Source: Cercophora sp. LCS_1 (Eukaryota > Ascomycota > Sordariomycetes > Sordariales > Lasiosphaeriaceae). From it: a stretch of DNA of 64,000 nt. The stretch spans positions 248,001 through 312,000 of the forward strand of contig JAPZLL010000010.1 of the NCBI GenBank assembly GCA_036250225.1. The letters run 5' to 3'. How positions within the stretch are numbered: the first letter of the stretch is position 1; every line of letters begins with the position of its first letter. Shown one piece after another: positions 41,295-52,906 of the stretch. The translations under genes were made by a program, and so were the position numbers. The notes beneath the pieces were generated by a model. It did no database searches. It was not told the origin of the DNA and saw only the letters and a program-made list of their open reading frames with translations.

Positions 41295-42311
41295 TCAGTC
41301 CATTTCATATCGGCGCTGCGACGTGGACTGGGCTGGCAGCTCGGCAACCCCCGGTGACCCAAGCTCCGCGGGTTTCTGGGGTACAGGATGTCCGGAGTAG
41401 TACGCCGTCTCGACCTTAAGCGGCGGGGTTAGGGCATATGTTCCTTGTTCCGACGCGTAGACCGAAGGTGGTGGCCCTTCGGAAAATCCACTGTCCTGTG
41501 CCCTCTTGTTTCTTCTTCTCAGCAAGAAGTAAACCAAGCCAGCGGATAGCAACACTGCAAGCGGTATGCCCAGCCCCAGCCCGACTTTGAGGCCCAAAGT
41601 GCTCTCTTTATCACCTTCCGAAGCCCCAGCGCCGGCGCCGGGACTGGGTGTCCCTGAGTTGCTGGGGCCGCCGCCGGTCTGAGAAGCTGCAGTCCCGCCA
41701 GTCGATGCTAGCGTCGAGGTTGGACTCGTCGAGACCAACGGTGTTTGCGTGAACCTATCGGTGCCCGTGCCGGTAGGGGGATAGCTCGTCGTAGCTTGCG
41801 TGCCTCTCGTGCTAACCTTGTTGCCATTCTCATCGAGGAACACTCCGCTCTTATTTTGGCAGCATTGGGGATCGTTGTTGCAACAGAGGCTGCCGTCTTC
41901 GCACTCAGTTACACGGGGTAGGCGGCCGCCGTCCGCTTCCGTCTCGTCTGGTGTCCCCTATGTCAGCAAAAAGTCGGTAGCAAAGGGGAGACAGAGCATA
42001 CTGTAGAGACATATTTGACCACAAGTCGCGTCGAACGGAGACACGGCGCAAGGTCCTCGCACCCACAATTCTATAGGGTCGCCAGGGTTGTGACAGAGAC
42101 GATTGGAAAGGCACGTCGCTTTGTGCCCACAGCATGCATTGGAACCCGGACATCGCGTGTTGTTGACGTAGGATTGCCCCCCAACTCCAAAGCAAACAAT
42201 GCCGACGGTCTGCGCCAGGGCAGTCGGAGAGGAGATAGACAGGAGAACAGCCGGCGCCGCAACGTAGAACAGAAGCCGCCGTAGTGCGGGCGAGCACGGC
42301 AGAGCAGCCAT
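41295..42311 (-). CDS. single-pass surface protein, Mid2-like architecture
   Basis: Two exons (42311-42002 and 41947-41295) encode 320 residues. A signal peptide (LLFYVAAPAVLLSISSPTALA) precedes a Cys-rich ectodomain (TRCPGSNACCGHKATCLSNRLC; CEDGSLCCNNDPQCC). Then come a Ser/Thr/Gly-rich stalk, one transmembrane helix (VGLGLGIPLAVLLSAGLVYFLL), an RRRNKR stop-transfer signal and a cytoplasmic tail of about 70 residues. The layout is that of fungal wall-stress sensors and similar surface proteins (Mid2/Wsc-like); orthology to Mid2 is not claimed. The intron uses the acceptor CCAG at 41948 rather than an earlier TAG because only that keeps the frame. Confidence 0.82.
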
Positions 42312-43573
42312 GTCGTACCTCGGTCTGCCAAACTTCGCGGAGCCTTCCTGTATAATTGCTAAAGGCGTGTTGTTGGTGAATCAGAAAGGTCGAGGCAATA
42401 TCGAGGCGTCACGGTAAGTTCAATGGAGGTGTGGTCGCACGGGGGGGCAAGCTTGATCTCCATCGCCCCTCGCATTCGGGTTCGCATTCAAGGTTGGGTG
42501 GAACATCTTACCCCTGGTTTTTGGTTACACGGGCGAATGGGCAAGGCTCTCAGGTTACGCCAAGGGGGAGATCGAACAAGGCACACGGCCCTGAACGGGG
42601 GCCGAATCCTACAACCTGGCCGATTGAGGGAACCAAGAGAGAAAAAGGCACGGCGGTGCAGCTGGCGCGTGCCAATCACGATTCGCGGCTCGGATCGCGC
42701 GGCTCTGCGCCGAAGAGAAGGATCGCGGCTACTGCTTGGCCCGTTTCTTCCATGCGACACGGCATATCGACCGTAAGCCAGCTCGTGAAAGATTCCGTAC
42801 ACTCAACCACTTGCTCGTGATTGTCTCTGCAAGGCGTTAGTTAACCGTGACGAAAGTCGGTGGTGAACAAACCTGTGTTTGACGGATCAGCGAGCCTGAC
42901 GGTGCCCCACAACAACAGCTGGGAAGTTGGCACCAGGCGCGGCGAAACCAGGTTCCCTTGTGGTACCCCGTAAGTCCGTAAGTCGGACAGATTTTCGTCC
43001 ATCGCGCCAGGCCCAAAGTTCAGCATGCTCCCAAATAAAACCGGGCCCCCAAATTGTTTGCCGTGAGCCCAGCGCGATGGCTCGGCGCCTTCTCCATCCC
43101 CATCCATGCGGGGCGACAACCGCTGTGGTTCGGGGACAGTAAAAGTTCAGAAAGTGCCAAAAGCCCAGCTTAGGTTGGGAATCCACAATCTTGGCGCCCT
43201 TCCAGGCGTCGCCCCCGCTGAAAGAAGGCGGAGCGCGCCGCCCCCGTAGGGCTGACAGTGGGTGGGTTCAATGACGTCCCGTCTGACCTGATTGCAACAT
43301 CACCACTGGCGTGGGCTGGGAGCGAAGAGTTTGTGCCACAACCAAGTCTTATGTCGTCTGAAGGATCGGGATCTGGGATTTGGCGATGGGAACAAGAAAG
43401 CAGCACAGTGGAAGGGTTAGGGTTCCCTCACATCGATCCTTCTGGATGAACCTTTGGTTAGGCAGCAGCTACCCCTGAGCAACCCCGCCCCCACAATTAG
43501 GGGATTGTTTGGAGGAACGACACCGCGTTTGTTCGCCCTCGCCCAAACAACAATCCTCGCCGAGAAGCACACG
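42312..43573. other. intergenic region
   Basis: Divergent promoter region of the surface protein and the 2EXR gene. No supported gene. Confidence 0.45.
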
Positions 43574-44932
43574 ATGTTTTCGCTCCCAACCCGCACTCCC
43601 AGTGAGCTGCGGGCTCTCTTCCCCGACCTCGAGAATCCGACTCACAGCGAGGTCGTCGCGGCGGGCTACCGGACCTTCCCAGGCAAACAATGCGGCCATC
43701 CCGCCAACGAGCTGTTCCGCGATCCGCGCCCAAATCCCCCGTCTCTGCGTTCACGCAAAGCGATTCTCTCTTCGATTTTCCGAGACCATGGCCTTCTTGA
43801 CGACCGATCCACGCTTCTCCTCGAGCATTACGCCGTCCCGCCGGACGAAGAAGAGGTCGATGTTGCGGCCTCGTTCCCACAGTTCACCCAGCTCCCGTTC
43901 GAGATCAGAGAGTACATATGGCAATTGGCGCTCCCCAGTCGCATCCTGGACATCCGTGAAATACGCCACGACCGGGGATATCTCTACGTGCGTGGCGCCG
44001 CGCTGCCCGTCCCATTGACGGCACGGGTCTGCCGAGAAGCTCGGGAGGTCGTCATGCGTCTTGGTCATCGCCTTAAGTTATGCTGGGCGTACGATGACCG
44101 CAGGTTCAATCCTGGTCCTAATTCTGGCGGCACGTTAGAGGTCCTACCAGCTGGCTTCTTCCTCAAGGGCAAAGATGTCGTCTTACGGTTCCCCGACCCG
44201 AGCACAGTTTACGATCCGGCAGAGCAGGACGTCCAGACTTTGCAAAGCGTCGATCCATCATTCTTGACGTTGTCAGCCAACGGTGTGTTGTCGCAAATGA
44301 ACTGCGATTCGGTAGCATTGAACTGGACGCCTCCCACACGGAGGCCAAACACCCGGGCTGAACCTGGATCCAAAATCATCTATCCTTGGAACACCTGCAA
44401 GACGCTGCCGCCCAACGTGCGGACGGTCTACATCTGCTACCGGAGCAGGTTTATCGACGTCTATTTGGGTGTTGCGCCCAAGTTTTTCGTCGCCGCCAAG
44501 CAAGACAAGTATGGTGGCGTAGAAGCACAACTTATGGTTGACCTGTACAACGACCAGCGACTCGCCGAACTGACCCGGCTTGACACCATCCAGGGCGATC
44601 GAGATAGGACTGAGCCACGCTTCGCTGCTCCAGATATCAGGAACCCCGGGCTGTGCATCAACTGTGAGCGTGTGCAGTGGGAAACATACTTGAAGCCCCA
44701 GGTGATCAGCAACTGGCTGCAACTTTTTGAAGACGAGCTTGACGAAGTCACGTACCCAAATATCTTCCCCGCCGACGCTGAGCTCGGTTACAATCCTGAC
44801 CACCCCTGGGTGAAGGAGAAGTTGGCACACGCTCCACAGTTCCGTCCAGCCGTCATGGTCCATCTTCAGGTTGAACAGGTGAACAATGAAGAGGAATCAG
44901 ATTACAACAGGAGAGTGGTAGCACTTCGCTGA
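43574..44932 (+). CDS. 2EXR-domain protein
   Basis: A single exon of 452 residues. The start at 43574 is preferred to an in-frame ATG at 43454 because the upstream part resembles leader sequence. The segment FPQFTQLPFEIREYIWQLALPSR is the 2EXR signature (F-x-x-LPxEIRxxIWxxALP), and VCREAREVV follows at the usual distance. The rest is a globular region with no other known domain. 2EXR proteins are very numerous in Pezizomycotina; their function is unknown. No frame break is visible. Confidence 0.88.
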   Translation: MFSLPTRTPSELRALFPDLENPTHSEVVAAGYRTFPGKQCGHPANELFRDPRPNPPSLRSRKAILSSIFRDHGLLDDRSTLLLEHYAVPPDEEEVDVAASFPQFTQLPFEIREYIWQLALPSRILDIREIRHDRGYLYVRGAALPVPLTARVCREAREVVMRLGHRLKLCWAYDDRRFNPGPNSGGTLEVLPAGFFLKGKDVVLRFPDPSTVYDPAEQDVQTLQSVDPSFLTLSANGVLSQMNCDSVALNWTPPTRRPNTRAEPGSKIIYPWNTCKTLPPNVRTVYICYRSRFIDVYLGVAPKFFVAAKQDKYGGVEAQLMVDLYNDQRLAELTRLDTIQGDRDRTEPRFAAPDIRNPGLCINCERVQWETYLKPQVISNWLQLFEDELDEVTYPNIFPADAELGYNPDHPWVKEKLAHAPQFRPAVMVHLQVEQVNNEEESDYNRRVVALR

Positions 44933-45018
44933 GGAGCATGCCATGGGCGAGGTTCGAATAAATCGCTTCAAACAAGAGTGTCAGATTCCAAACCCGATAG
45001 ATGAACCAAACATCCTCT

Positions 45019-47139
45019 TCAACGACGTTTCCCCTTGCCCTTGCCCTTGCCCTTCCCACCCTCAACACCCCTGATAATATCAGCCGCCTTCTCAGCAACC
45101 GCATACATCGTAACCTGCGTATGCGCCACCGGCACCAAGGGCAAAAGACTCGCATCAACAACCCTCACCCCCTTGACCCCATACACCCTCAACTCCGAAT
45201 CCACCACGCCGCCCAAATTCTCAGGCATCATAGCCGCCGTCCCCACAGGATGCGCATTTGACGACCGAATCACAGACGCCCTCAACGAACTCTCAATCTG
45301 CTCATCCGTCGCCACCGCCGGCCCAGGTAACAACTCAACCGGCTCAAGCGCCCGCACCGAAGGCGTGGCGTAGAGCCTCCTCATCATCTTGATCGCCAAC
45401 ACAGCCTGCTTCATGTCGAACGGGTGCGCCATGCTCCCGAAATCGATCAGTGGCCCCCGCGCCGGGTTCGGATCCGTGCTGCTGACCTGCACGCTGCCCC
45501 GTGACAAAGGCTTGTCGATGACGGATCCGCCGCCACCCAATGACCAGGTGAACTCGAGGACGCCGGCGCCCCCTGCGATCATGTCACGCAGGAGGGTCAG
45601 TTGGGCTTTGTACCCTGCCAGGAGGGTCGGTTCGGTGGCGTAGAAGGACGGGAGGATGGATGTGAGGTTTGCGCCTGGGTCGATGAGGGCGATGGCTGAG
45701 GCGGGGTCGGTGGTTACGTTTTGGAGGGGGAGGATGACGCGCACGTTGGTGTGGGCAACGGTCATGGCGCCGGTGCGGTTGGCGTGCCATTCTGCCATGG
45801 AGGCGTCGAAGAAGGTTGCGTTGTTTGCGAGGCTTTGACGGCTGACGGGGAGGGGTTTGTCGTCTGGGAGCGATTTTGAGAACCAGGCTTCGAAGATAGG
45901 GGGGTGATGGGGGCTTGCTTACATCTGGCTGAGATGGGTGCGGTTGGGTGGTCTTGGAAGTTGGCCCCGACGCCTGGGAGGTTCTTGACAACCGTGATGT
46001 TGAATCTGTTGAGCAGTCCGGCGGAACCAACGCCGCTGAGCTGGAGGATCTGGGGCGTGTGGATGGCGCCGGCGGCGAGGACGACCTCTTTGTTGATGGA
46101 GATGGTGATGGGGGCGCCGGTGCGCGCAATGATGTTGACGCTTGCGGCCTTTTTGTTGTTGTCAAAATTGACTTTGGCAACGTAGTTGTTCACCAGGATA
46201 TCGAGGTTCGTTCGATTCGCAGCCGGGTCGTAGTAAGCCTTCCGGGCGGACGACCTGGTGCCGTTCCTCGGGTCGGCGGAAAGGGGCCTCCAGCTGACGC
46301 CCACGATTTCCCCATTTGTGCCTCCGTCATTCCTCGCCTGCAACCCCAGGTCCTTGATCCACCCGTCTCGAAACATATCTGGGAATATTGGTTAGGCAGT
46401 GTTGAGGTCGGGGCCGGAGTTACATACAAACATCCGGCCACTGGAACGGTGGGTAGCTCGTCTGGAACGGCCCCTTTCCGTAGGAATCTGTGCTCCAGGT
46501 GTAGTTATACTTCGCCACGACCTCGTCGCTCGGGATATTCAGGGTGCTCGACTGCTGTCGCGTCAGTCGTCGCGTACTAGAGTTGGCAGATGGCGGCAAC
46601 CTGCCTTCTGAAAGTAAGGGAGCAAGCCATCCCAGCCCCAACCGGGGTTCCCAAGGTCTGCCCAAGCATCGTAGTCCTGTTTTTGGCCTCGAGTACAGGC
46701 CATGCCATTCACAGTCGAGCCGCCTCCGACTGTAGCACCAAGCCCAAGCGAACTGACCCTGTTGTTGAGGAATCGCTGAGGAACCGAGGAGTACGCGAAC
46801 AGCAGACTTGCGTCTTGCGCGCCATTGGCGTAATACGGCATCGCCGTGTTCCAAGTGTCATCAAAGTCTCCATATTCGACAATCAGGACAGTGGCTAGCA
46901 ACTCGTCAGCCCCGGTGATGACAAAGCCAATGACACTTACTGTTCGGGCTTTCTGATAGCCTATTGGCCACGACGAGACCGGAGAGCCCTCCTCCTGCGA
47001 CAATGTAGTCGTAGGATGCCTTCAGAGTTGAGTGGCTACGGTGGATTCCGCCGGCATCAACAGCCGGGAACACAGCGGTCGAGAGGAGTGCCCATGCTGT
47101 CCTCCGCACGATCAAGCTGAGGCTTCGGCGTTCAGACAT
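45019..47139 (-). CDS. secreted GMC-family FAD oxidoreductase (second copy)
   Basis: Five exons (47139-46941, 46894-46605, 46551-46428, 46378-45923, 45887-45019) sum to 645 codons. A signal-like N-terminus is followed by the FAD loop YDYIVAGGGLSG and LIVEYGD. The signature GATVGGGSTVNGM, EVVLAAGAIHTPQILQLSG, NFQDH and the C-terminal catalytic HPVGTAAM...VAHTQVTMYAVAEKAA are all conserved. The second intron fits a GC-AG reading (AAG|GCAGGT), giving the family-like YFQKSSTLN junction; the fourth intron is only 35 nt. The tail is an unusual GKGKGKGKGKRR repeat. It is only distantly related to the other GMC gene here. Confidence 0.88.
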
Positions 47140-48022
47140 TTTCAAAGCTACAATTGGCATCGCCCTGCTGCAAAATAGCGGCGCCCGCGCCCTCTAGTTG
47201 GGACGCCATTACTTATGTTTCCCCTGGCCATATGCAACCCAGAACCGGTAAGCCCGATTGAGTGATCTGATAGGAACCTTGCATGGTAACACAGGTCATG
47301 ATGCTGCAAAGGTCGATATATTATACTAGGGACCGTATTAGATGCATCTTTGTCAGGCAATATTCATGGTGCCAATCGGGAGGCCAAGCGAAGTGCCAGT
47401 GTCCCAGAAAGCCGCTTTGCCGGGGCCGTTCCGTCCTGACCCCGCATCACTGATGGAAGACCCAAACTCAGGTACCATCGCCGTGTGAATGCAGAAGCCT
47501 GTCCTTTCTTCAAGCCCCTATTATTGATGACCACCGCATACTCGGCACTTGGGCGCAATGGCCGATTCGCCACCAACAAACGTCCTGTCGCGATCCGCGT
47601 GTTGACTTTCAGGAAGCGGGGTATTCAGGGGTAGCGCGTTGTTGAGGTTGCGGGTGAGCTCGGTGCGAATTCGACCGAGCAACTTGGCTACTTCTCACAA
47701 GAACTGGTCCATAGTATCATCCGAAATTTATGCCAGTCAACGCCATCACGACTAATTCCTAGCGAGATAGTGTCTCTTTTAGGAAGATGACCTTGATCGA
47801 TCGATGCCAGGGCGCGGGCGCGCGAATGCGAATGGGTGGTGTATCCGGCGAGGATCGCGGGGTCCTGCGCTCCCGTTGTGGGGTACCCGCAGCGCTATTC
47901 CGCGATAGGAAAGGCGCAATGCACTGCGATAAGACTTTCGCGACAGCGAAAATTGACTTCGGTTCAACTGAAAGATTTCCCCACCACTGGATTGCAATGC
48001 GATCAATCCGTCAACTCACAAC
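47140..48022. other. divergent promoter region
   Basis: Lies between the GMC oxidoreductase and PUS1, which diverge. No gene is seen. Confidence 0.5.
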
Positions 48023-49988
48023 ATGGCAGCCGACGAGACACCTGCTGGCGCACCAGCCGCCCCTGCGGCAGCAACTCGCGAGAACAGTGGGGACTCGCAC
48101 GACAACAGCAACAACGGCTACGGCCGCGGCGGGTCAAGAGGCGGGAAGCGGGGGAGAGGCAGAGGCGGTGGTGGCAGGGGCCGCGGCGACAAGACGGGGG
48201 GCTTCGGCAGCAACAAGTTCGTCGCCCTGCGCCTGATTGAAGCAATTTTAAACGCCCAATGCCGACGCTGACAAGGGACTAGGAGAGACTTTTCCGGAAA
48301 GCGCGATCGAGTCCAAGAGAGCCGTGCCGAGAAGCGTCGCAAGGTGATCGAAGAGCAAGCCGACAACAACAGCTACATGAGCATCCCCTTCTCCGCTGAA
48401 GAGATCGCCGCCGAAGAACGACGACCGAAGCGCAAGGTTGCCGTTCTCATCGGCTACGCTGGCACTGGTTACCATGGCATTCAGATCAACCACACGGAGA
48501 AGACGATCGAAGGCGATCTCTTTGCTGCCTTCGTTGCTGCGGGCGCCATCTCCAAGGCCAATGCCGACGACCCCAAGAAGTCGAGCCTCGTTCGATGCGC
48601 TAGAACAGACAAGGGCGTCCATGCCGCCGGCAATGTGCTCTCGCTCAAACTGATTGTGGAGGATGAGGACATTGTCGACAAGATCAACAGCCACCTGCCC
48701 GAGCAAATACAAGTCTGGGGCATTCAGCGCACCAGCAATTCCTTCAGTGCTTACCAAGCCTGCGATTCGAGATGGTACGAGTACTTGATGCCGAGCTATT
48801 CGCTTCTCCCACCGCAGCCCCAGAGCTTTCTCGGCAAGAAGGTCACCGACTCGGCCAAAGAGAAGGGCACATATGAGCAGTATTTGGAGCGGCTGGAAGA
48901 CGTCAAGGATTTTTGGGACGAGATTGAGAAGAGGGATATCCAACCCATTCTGGACGAGATGGATCCTGCCGTCCGGGCAGAGGCTCTCAGAATCCTCCGC
49001 GAAGCTGCCGACCGCGACCTCAGCGAAGTTGAGGCCGCCCCAGCTACTGCCACCCAACAGCAGGTAGTCGAGGACAAGGACACGGAGATGAAGGATGCTC
49101 AGCCCGAAGCGGCGAACGCTCAGGAAACCAAAGAGGTGGAGAAGGCCGCGACGACCAGTGACCAGTCTGCCGGCGAGGTGCCCTCAGAGAAACCTGAGCG
49201 AGAGCTGACCCCGGTCGAGCTTGCTGTTCGGAAAATAAAAGCTGCGTACATCGCCGCCAAAAGGCACTACCGCGTCACGCCGGCTCGACTCGCCAAGTTC
49301 CAGGAGGCATTAGACCTCTACCACGGAACGCACAACTTCCACAACTACACCATCCTCAAATCCTTCAAAGATGCGTCAGCAAACCGCCATATTAAGTCAT
49401 TCAAGATCGACACCAAGCCGATCCACATCGGTGACACCGAGTGGCTTTCCATCAAGATCCACGGGCAAAGCTTCATGATGCACCAAATCCGCAAGATGAT
49501 TGCCATGGCTGTCATGGTCGTTCGCTGCGGAGCATCTCTTGATCTCATCAGGGAGAGCTACGGCCCTAGGCGGATCAGCATTCCCAAGGCGCCAGGGCTC
49601 GGACTGATGCTGGAACGGCCCATGTTCGTCGAGTACAACAAGAAGGCAGGTGGCCTCGGGAGAGATCCTATCAATTTTGCCGAGTACGAGGAGAAGATTC
49701 AGGCGTTCAAGGATGAGCACATCTACAAGCGCATGTTTGACGTCGAGGAGAAGGAGAACGCGTGAGTACAAGATCATGCCCTTGATGCACAATTGCTGAC
49801 AAAAATGCAGGTTCCACCTCTTCTTCAATCAGGTCGATAACTTCCGGACAGATTACTTCCTCTGGGTTACCGCGGGCGGACTGGAAGCTTCTCACGAGAG
49901 ATCAGAGCGTACCTTGGACAAGGTCCCTAAGGCGCTCCAAGCGGAATTGGGTGACGAGGCTGATGGCGTCGAGGAGATTGGTACATGA
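48023..49988 (+). CDS. PUS1: tRNA pseudouridine synthase PUS1 (TruA family)
   Basis: Three exons (48023-48216, 48283-49761, 49811-49988) encode 616 residues. The enzyme converts uridines in tRNA (and some snRNA and mRNA sites) to pseudouridine, mainly in the nucleus. An Arg/Gly-rich N-terminal tail (RGGKRGRGRGGGGRGRG) precedes the core. The core shows VAVLIGYAGTGYHGIQ, the catalytic Asp174 in ARTDKGVHA, QACDSRWYEYLMPSY, and the KIHGQSFMMHQIRKMI motif near the C-terminus. An acidic insert of about 100 residues separates the two halves of the domain, as in other fungal Pus1. All splice sites are GT-AG. Confidence 0.95.
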
Positions 49989-50281
49989 GCACCGGCCCCA
50001 TGTTGACAATATCTCAACGGACGATCCGCTTGATGAGAGGACACTTGGCGCTGATGCGAGCCCTCCGGGGCAAAAGGCTATGAGCTAGGTTATGCTAATA
50101 GTAAAGTGGGGACCTCAAATTCCTCGACCATTCCTCCAGGCACTCGTGATCGCCGTGATTTCCTTAGCCAAGCCATGATGATAACAGCAGTCTTTCAAAA
50201 GACGCATTGCCCAGGGTTCATCTGTATAGAGTCGGAACGCGCTCGCGATCCCCTCGAGCCCGGCAAACTGCCCTCCGTCTT

Positions 50282-52361
50282 TCAGGAAGAAATCCGGGAA
50301 GAATTTGTCCGGCGCCGTCGATCAGCAACCTTGCATCCACCGCATATCTCCATATGCTTCCAGTCCTCCCACTCGAGCTGGTATCTGGAAAGAGCCCACC
50401 TCATACGTTTTGTCGCCAGGGGCCTATCTGTCGTCCTCTGCATCGTCGCGGTCAAGAGGATATAGCCACTGCCGGGGTTGAGTGATTCGTCATCCCTTTC
50501 GAGAATCGATTCATATTTGAGGATTTCCGTAAAGTGCTGGATGGGCAACAACCGCCGCCCTGTCATGACCAAGGGATCGGCGCCTTCGCTGAGGAGAAGC
50601 TCAACGATGTGATCGAGCCGATAATCCGACGCCAAATGAAGCACTCTCCTGCCATGGGATGGGAAAATGGCGTTCAAATGCCCATATACATGCTTCTGTT
50701 TCTGAATCAATGTCACGAGCATGTCATGGGGCTCCCACATTGATTCATCCTCCGGCGACTCGTGTCCGGATTCCAGCACCTGATAGGTCCGCGGACCCTG
50801 GTATTTTTCTTCGGCTAACCTGTAGACCATGGTCATTGCCGAGTCGAGCGCCATGTGAAGGGCGTGGAAATCTCCCTCTTCACCAATGCGTCCGCCGTAT
50901 CCAAGCAGCTCTCTGACAAGAGGGTACGGCGAAGTACCCGCGACGCTATACGACATGATCAAGCCAGCCAAGAGAGGTTCTCCGTTCTCGTCATTTGTTG
51001 CGTTGTCGGTGCTAACCGAGGAAGACGGCATTAAATAATCTGCCAAGGCGCCGGAGAAGGACCCGAGGCAGCTTGTAGGAGCGAGTCCGCTGACCAAGCC
51101 AGGAAGTGATGTTTTGTCGCTGCACACCGTGGCATAGAGCGTTGCTCTTTTATTGATCGGACACCCACTTTTTCACGAGATGGTCTAGAATTTCGACGTT
51201 CCCACTCGCGACAGCTGACTGAACAGCCGTTACAGACGAACAATACGTGTCGAGACTTGAGTCCGGTTTCTCTGGCTCTTCTGGTTCCGAAACGATGCAG
51301 TTTGAGCACCCCAAAGAGATCAGCAACTTGACAGTCGAAACGTGGCTGCCGCATATGGCGGAATGCAGCGGTCGCCACAGAGCGTCCATGGTGACATCGC
51401 CACATGAGTGTAGGTGGCGGCAGTCGAAAACATCGGGTTGAAGAGTCGAGAATGTCGGCTCCGCTGTTAAACAGGTACTTCACGATGTCATCGTTCCCGG
51501 ATCTCGCTGCGCGGTGTAAAGGCGTTCCGAACTCTGCCATGATGAAAGGGTCGTATACCGGCGTGCTTTGGCAGTACTTTTTTCAAGAAAACTTTCCTCG
51601 CCAGCTTGGCATCGTTGCTACCTACGGTTTGTATCGCAGCTTCATCAAAAGTTAGTTTGCCCGTGTTGACCTCGGAAGTGACGACTCCGGCCATCCTCAG
51701 AAAGTGACGAGATACCATCCGGGTGCGTCCATCAACTGGGGCCCCGAACTGAAGGGGGAGTGTAACGGCCTCCAGCACACCATTTTCGGCACCCCAGAAT
51801 AGGGCAGAGTATGGCACTGGATTTTTCTTGTCATCATTGTCGTAGCGGTACAGAGTGTCGATACCCACTTCGCACAAACGGCTACAGGTTCGAATCAGCG
51901 CGCACAAAGATGGCCGACCATTCCCATTTTCCAAGACGACTCAGGTGACGAAAAGCAGGACTTCGTTGGGGAAACGAAGAAGCGAGTTCTTGAATGGTCG
52001 AAAACGCTCCATGAGGGTTGAGAAAGGAGACGGGACAAATCTGGAACTGATGAGGATGATATTTGCGATTACAGATCGCAAAGAGACTGTCAATATCGCG
52101 CTCTTAAGGACCCAATCCTTGCAGCTTGTCATGGAACCGTCCACTTCATGCCAGATCGAACATCAAGTTCGAACGGCTCACCAGTTGCAGGGAGATCAGC
52201 CCGGGGAATTCCGACGAGGGCGCGATGCGGAAAGGCGACGCGGCAACCAGCAAATCGACGCTATGATCATTCAAGACACGGCGGCACGGGATTTGGATTT
52301 TGATAAACGAACGATTGAAATCGAGGAGCGTCTCTGGAGGGAGTTTGGTGAACGAAGCCAT
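50282..52361 (-). pseudogene. frameshifted F-box/ankyrin paralogue of the gene at 52907
   Basis: The frame starting MASFTKLPPETLL corresponds to MASFSMLPQELAL of the neighbouring gene. About 390 nt of non-matching sequence (insertion or unusual intron) separate it from LCALIRTCSRL...ALFWGAENG. The frame then breaks after GADILDSSTR near 51440 and resumes one base off as ALWRPLHSAICGS. It breaks again after KKWVSDQ near 51150 and resumes as LYATVCSDKTSLPGL, reaching the end at 50282. Each block matches the intact neighbour in order, so this is a decayed tandem duplicate. Breaks are not at GT-AG junctions. No product of normal length can be made. Confidence 0.8.
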
Positions 52362-52906
52362 GGTTCAAAACTGAGGTGGTGGACTTGCGTAGGGACGATT
52401 CCTCGACGTTGGGAATGTGTGGTGGGTTGTTCCTTCCCTTCTTGGCGAGTGATGGGTCATTTCAATGACTCTGGGAAAGCCCATCCAACCTGGAAGCTCG
52501 GGCTGTCATCAAAGCAGACGTTCACCACTCAGCATTGCGGCAGTAAGTTTTTACATTGGTCACAACACCGTTCATGTCAGTCAAAGCCAGCAAATAGTAT
52601 CGTGAGTCATGATCATCTCCATTCCACCAAAATCATGCATTGATCTCCATGTGATTGATCTTCTGTCCGCCTTCAAAGCTAAGGTAACCATGCTAATCAA
52701 TGTGGAGCTCCACCACCTGTAGGTACCTGGGCTCCAACCTGTGCCAGGCAGCGCCAACTCCGCCACTACCTAGGTACTCAAAGCCCGTTGACTCATGTCA
52801 AGACCAAGAACCGTCATTTCACCGGCCCGGCTTAACCTACTCTCCCAGACGCACCCACCAGAGTGAATCTACCCCCTTACTCACAGATGACTCCCCTTGC
52901 ATCCTC

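Noticed and set aside
40467..41419. cluster of overlapping ORFs of 70-150 codons on both strands
   Set aside because: They are frames in GC-rich intergenic DNA; none has family motifs or conserved composition.
41905..42297. alternative reading of the surface protein using the first TAG acceptor
   Set aside because: It leads to a stop within 20 codons, whereas the CCAG acceptor opens the stalk and transmembrane region.
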